From assembly GCA_013399875.1 (NCBI GenBank), contig VXAZ01009382.1, positions 186,001 through 250,000 on the forward strand: DNA of 64,000 bases, in the 5' to 3' direction. Shown in pieces: positions 62,162 through 64,000 of the stretch. Both the position numbers and the translations under genes were made by a program. How positions within the stretch are numbered: position 1 is the first letter of the stretch; every line of letters starts with the position of its first letter. The DNA comes from Gymnorhina tibicen (taxonomy: Eukaryota; Chordata; Aves; Passeriformes; Artamidae). Below the pieces are notes generated by a model. The model was not told the DNA's origin, did no database searches, and saw only the letters and a list, made by a program, of their open reading frames with translations.

Positions 62162-62370
62162 GAGTTAAATATGGCATTTGGTTTTTAAACCAAATTGTAA
62201 AGTCAAGTCTGTTTTCCCCATGACAGTCACTGCTGAGTGATCTCTCCCTGCCCTTGTCTCAAACCATGAGCCTTTGGTTATATTTTCTGTCCCCTGCCCA
62301 GCTGAGGAGGGCAGTGACAGGATGGCTTTGTTGGGCAGCTGCCATCCAACCAGGGTCAGTCCATCACACA
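62162..62370 (+). mobile_element. LTR 3' fragment, same family as 25480-26594
   Basis: CCCCATGACAGTCACTGCTG, GAGTGATCTCTCCCTGCCCT and CCCTGCCCAGCTGAGGAGGG match the last 150-180 bases of the 25.5-kb LTR in order and orientation. It ends ...CCATCACACA. Only the 3' end is present, so the copy is truncated. The 5' limit is approximate. Open frames here are chance readings. Confidence 0.85.
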
Positions 62371-64000
62371 CAATAAAAGTAACCCAGTAATGCTGGACCA
62401 CTTGATTGAGTGATTTATCAATCAGGACTCTCTCCTTTACTCTTTGTTCTCAAATATGTACAGGCACTTTACCTTAGAAAGAAAATGGGGTCCTGTTTTC
62501 AAGTGTAGTTCCTGGCAGGGGGATTGGGGAGGGAGAAGGAGAAGAGGGAGATGGACATTTTATGCTGTTTCATTTTCTTCCATATTTACAGCACCCTCAA
62601 TTGCAAAGATTAATCTTGAAATTGTCAAAGTTTTTGTTTTTCCAAAGGCAAAATGGACCATTAAAATGCACATTTAGAATAAATGAACCAAGCCGCCTGC
62701 AGACCTACTGTGGACTTCAAAAATGATTAGTTTTGCTGTTGTTCTAAGCATTGACTTTCAGTTTATTGAAATGCTAATGAAATTTTGATTATAATATAAA
62801 ATACAATTTTTTCCTCTATAACATTATTAATGCCATTCCAGAGACTAATGTTGCAACCAGAATGCTTCATTTTTCATTAATCCTCCAGTTCAGTGCTGAA
62901 TTTACTTATAAATCTCCCCCTTTATCTAGTTTATGTCTCACGGCTCCACCGAGTTTAAATTGTATCTAAAATTTTATGACAGCAGAAGTATATTACTGCA
63001 ATTAAAATACCAATGAAGCAACCTATAGCACCATTTTCACTATCATTTGTACCACGCTGCAAGATACAGGACTTAAGGGAGCATGGGCCCTTCTATGATT
63101 TAACTGTGCACAGGGAGAATCTGGCCACAGTGTTTGAAGAAAAAGATTTGATAGCATTAATCAATGCAAATAGAACAAAAGTAAAATGGATACTGAATCC
63201 CATTAATCATGAAATTAATTTTCACAGTACCCTTTTTCCCCTTTCCTGTCACAGATAGGCCATGTAATGAGGATTAGTTTTGTTGCCATGTCTGTATTGC
63301 CTCTAGTTCTGCTCCCGCTATCAGCATCTAAGTTCCTGCCAGTCGTTAGGCTTTAAGAAGCCTAACTACTGTTTGCCATCTATTTTTCTCTCGTACTCTT
63401 TCTAGGCCAAGGAAATGTGGATGAAAGTGTGCTTTATTCTAGAAAATTGAACTTTTCATCAGAGGAGGATGACATTCTTCCCTGTGCTGGGTGCTTAAGT
63501 TGGATGCGCATTGTGGCTTTCAGAATTATTACCTGCTATAAATCCTACTGTGGAGTTGGCAATGTCAATGCAGATTGATAAAGGTTTTAGCTGTCTTCCA
63601 TATCCTCAGAGTGAGCTTGGGGGAAAAATGTTACATTTTCCTTGATCTGTTTCAGTGTTTTCTTCCCTCTAGAGAGATCTGACTTACTTTTCTCTGCCTT
63701 TTTTACTTTTTCTCTGACTGTCTCTTATTGTAGTGAAAATTGCTTGAAAACCCAGATCTATGTGGGAGATGAGAAGAACTGTGTGAGTCATGATTTGGTT
63801 ACCAAGACTCTTGCATATCAACACAATGATTCACCAAACTCGACTTCTTGTTCTGTGGGTGGAGTCTTTTAACAGCTATTGATACTTGATTGTTCCCCAT
63901 CCACCTTCTTGATCAATAACTAATTTGAGATATACATGTACACACCTAAATACCCTGATGAGTTTGATCTGTTCTAGATTTAGTCAAGCTCACTATCATG
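62371..64000. other. Unique AT-rich non-coding stretch
   Basis: No gene recognised. An 81-codon plus frame (63013-63258) has no recognised domain. 62740-63240 contains many ATTA/TAAT cores and no recognisable repeat; it may be a conserved non-coding element, but this cannot be judged from one sequence. Confidence 0.45.

Noticed and set aside
1..64000. Internal endogenous-retrovirus genes (gag, pol, env)
   Set aside because: Each LTR is flanked by ordinary sequence and a target duplication or truncation; no internal region or LTR pair was found.
1..64000. CRISPR arrays, operons or bacterial genes
   Set aside because: CR1 elements, solo LTRs, long AT-rich non-coding DNA and microsatellites show a vertebrate nuclear genome; no regularly spaced repeats were seen.

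Overview
This window looks like non-coding nuclear DNA from a bird, probably a songbird. Evidence for a bird: at least ten fragments of CR1 LINEs, most with the avian CR1 3' tip (a GGTTGGAAGGGACCT-type block next to short ATTCTATGA-like repeats), plus several LTRs of the kinds common in avian endogenous retroviruses. The background is AT-rich, as in a gene-poor part of an avian macrochromosome. The songbird assignment rests on my memory of LTR families and is less certain than 'bird'.

I found no protein-coding gene that I can support. Open reading frames are short. The longest (about 200 codons, 25760-26371 minus) is an antisense reading of an LTR. There is no recognisable host exon, tRNA or rRNA, and no CRISPR or operon-like structure. 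The window could be intergenic or inside a very large intron; the sequence does not decide between these.

Layout: 1-2490 is unique AT-rich DNA. 2491-2950 holds two CR1 tips on the minus strand. 2951-12767 is unique DNA with a GC-richer island at 7470-7860. A CR1 tip lies at 12768-13018 (+), and a diverged CR1 at 15790-16248 (+). 16250-21384 is unique DNA with an AAG/TTG microsatellite, a long T/G tract and a possible CTCF site. 21385-21928 is a solo LTR on the minus strand. 25480-26594 is a 1.1-kb solo LTR (+). 27794-28885 is a 5'-truncated CR1 (minus) with the reverse-transcriptase FADD motif, itself split by a second CR1. 30672-30898 is a CR1 tip (+). 35414-35829 is a GC-rich LTR bounded by a 6-bp repeat and containing the only ambiguous base. 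42178-42739 is a CR1 (+) with an exact 17-bp internal duplication. Trinucleotide AAT arrays lie at 43188-43271 and 50820-50964. 49655-50098 is a CR1 (+). 57950-58350 is a CpG-rich island with a GCCCR pentamer array (a strong G-quadruplex candidate on the minus strand) and a perfect 16-bp palindrome. 58780-59509 is a probable further solo LTR with a 5-bp target duplication. 62162-62370 is the 3' end of the same LTR family as 25480-26594. The rest is unique sequence.

The elements do not form a working system. They are a record of successive retrotransposon insertions. The most informative points are the CR1-in-CR1 nesting, the LTR boundaries recovered from target duplications, and GC-rich G4-prone islands in an AT-rich background. 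I saw no evidence for a previously undescribed biological system.
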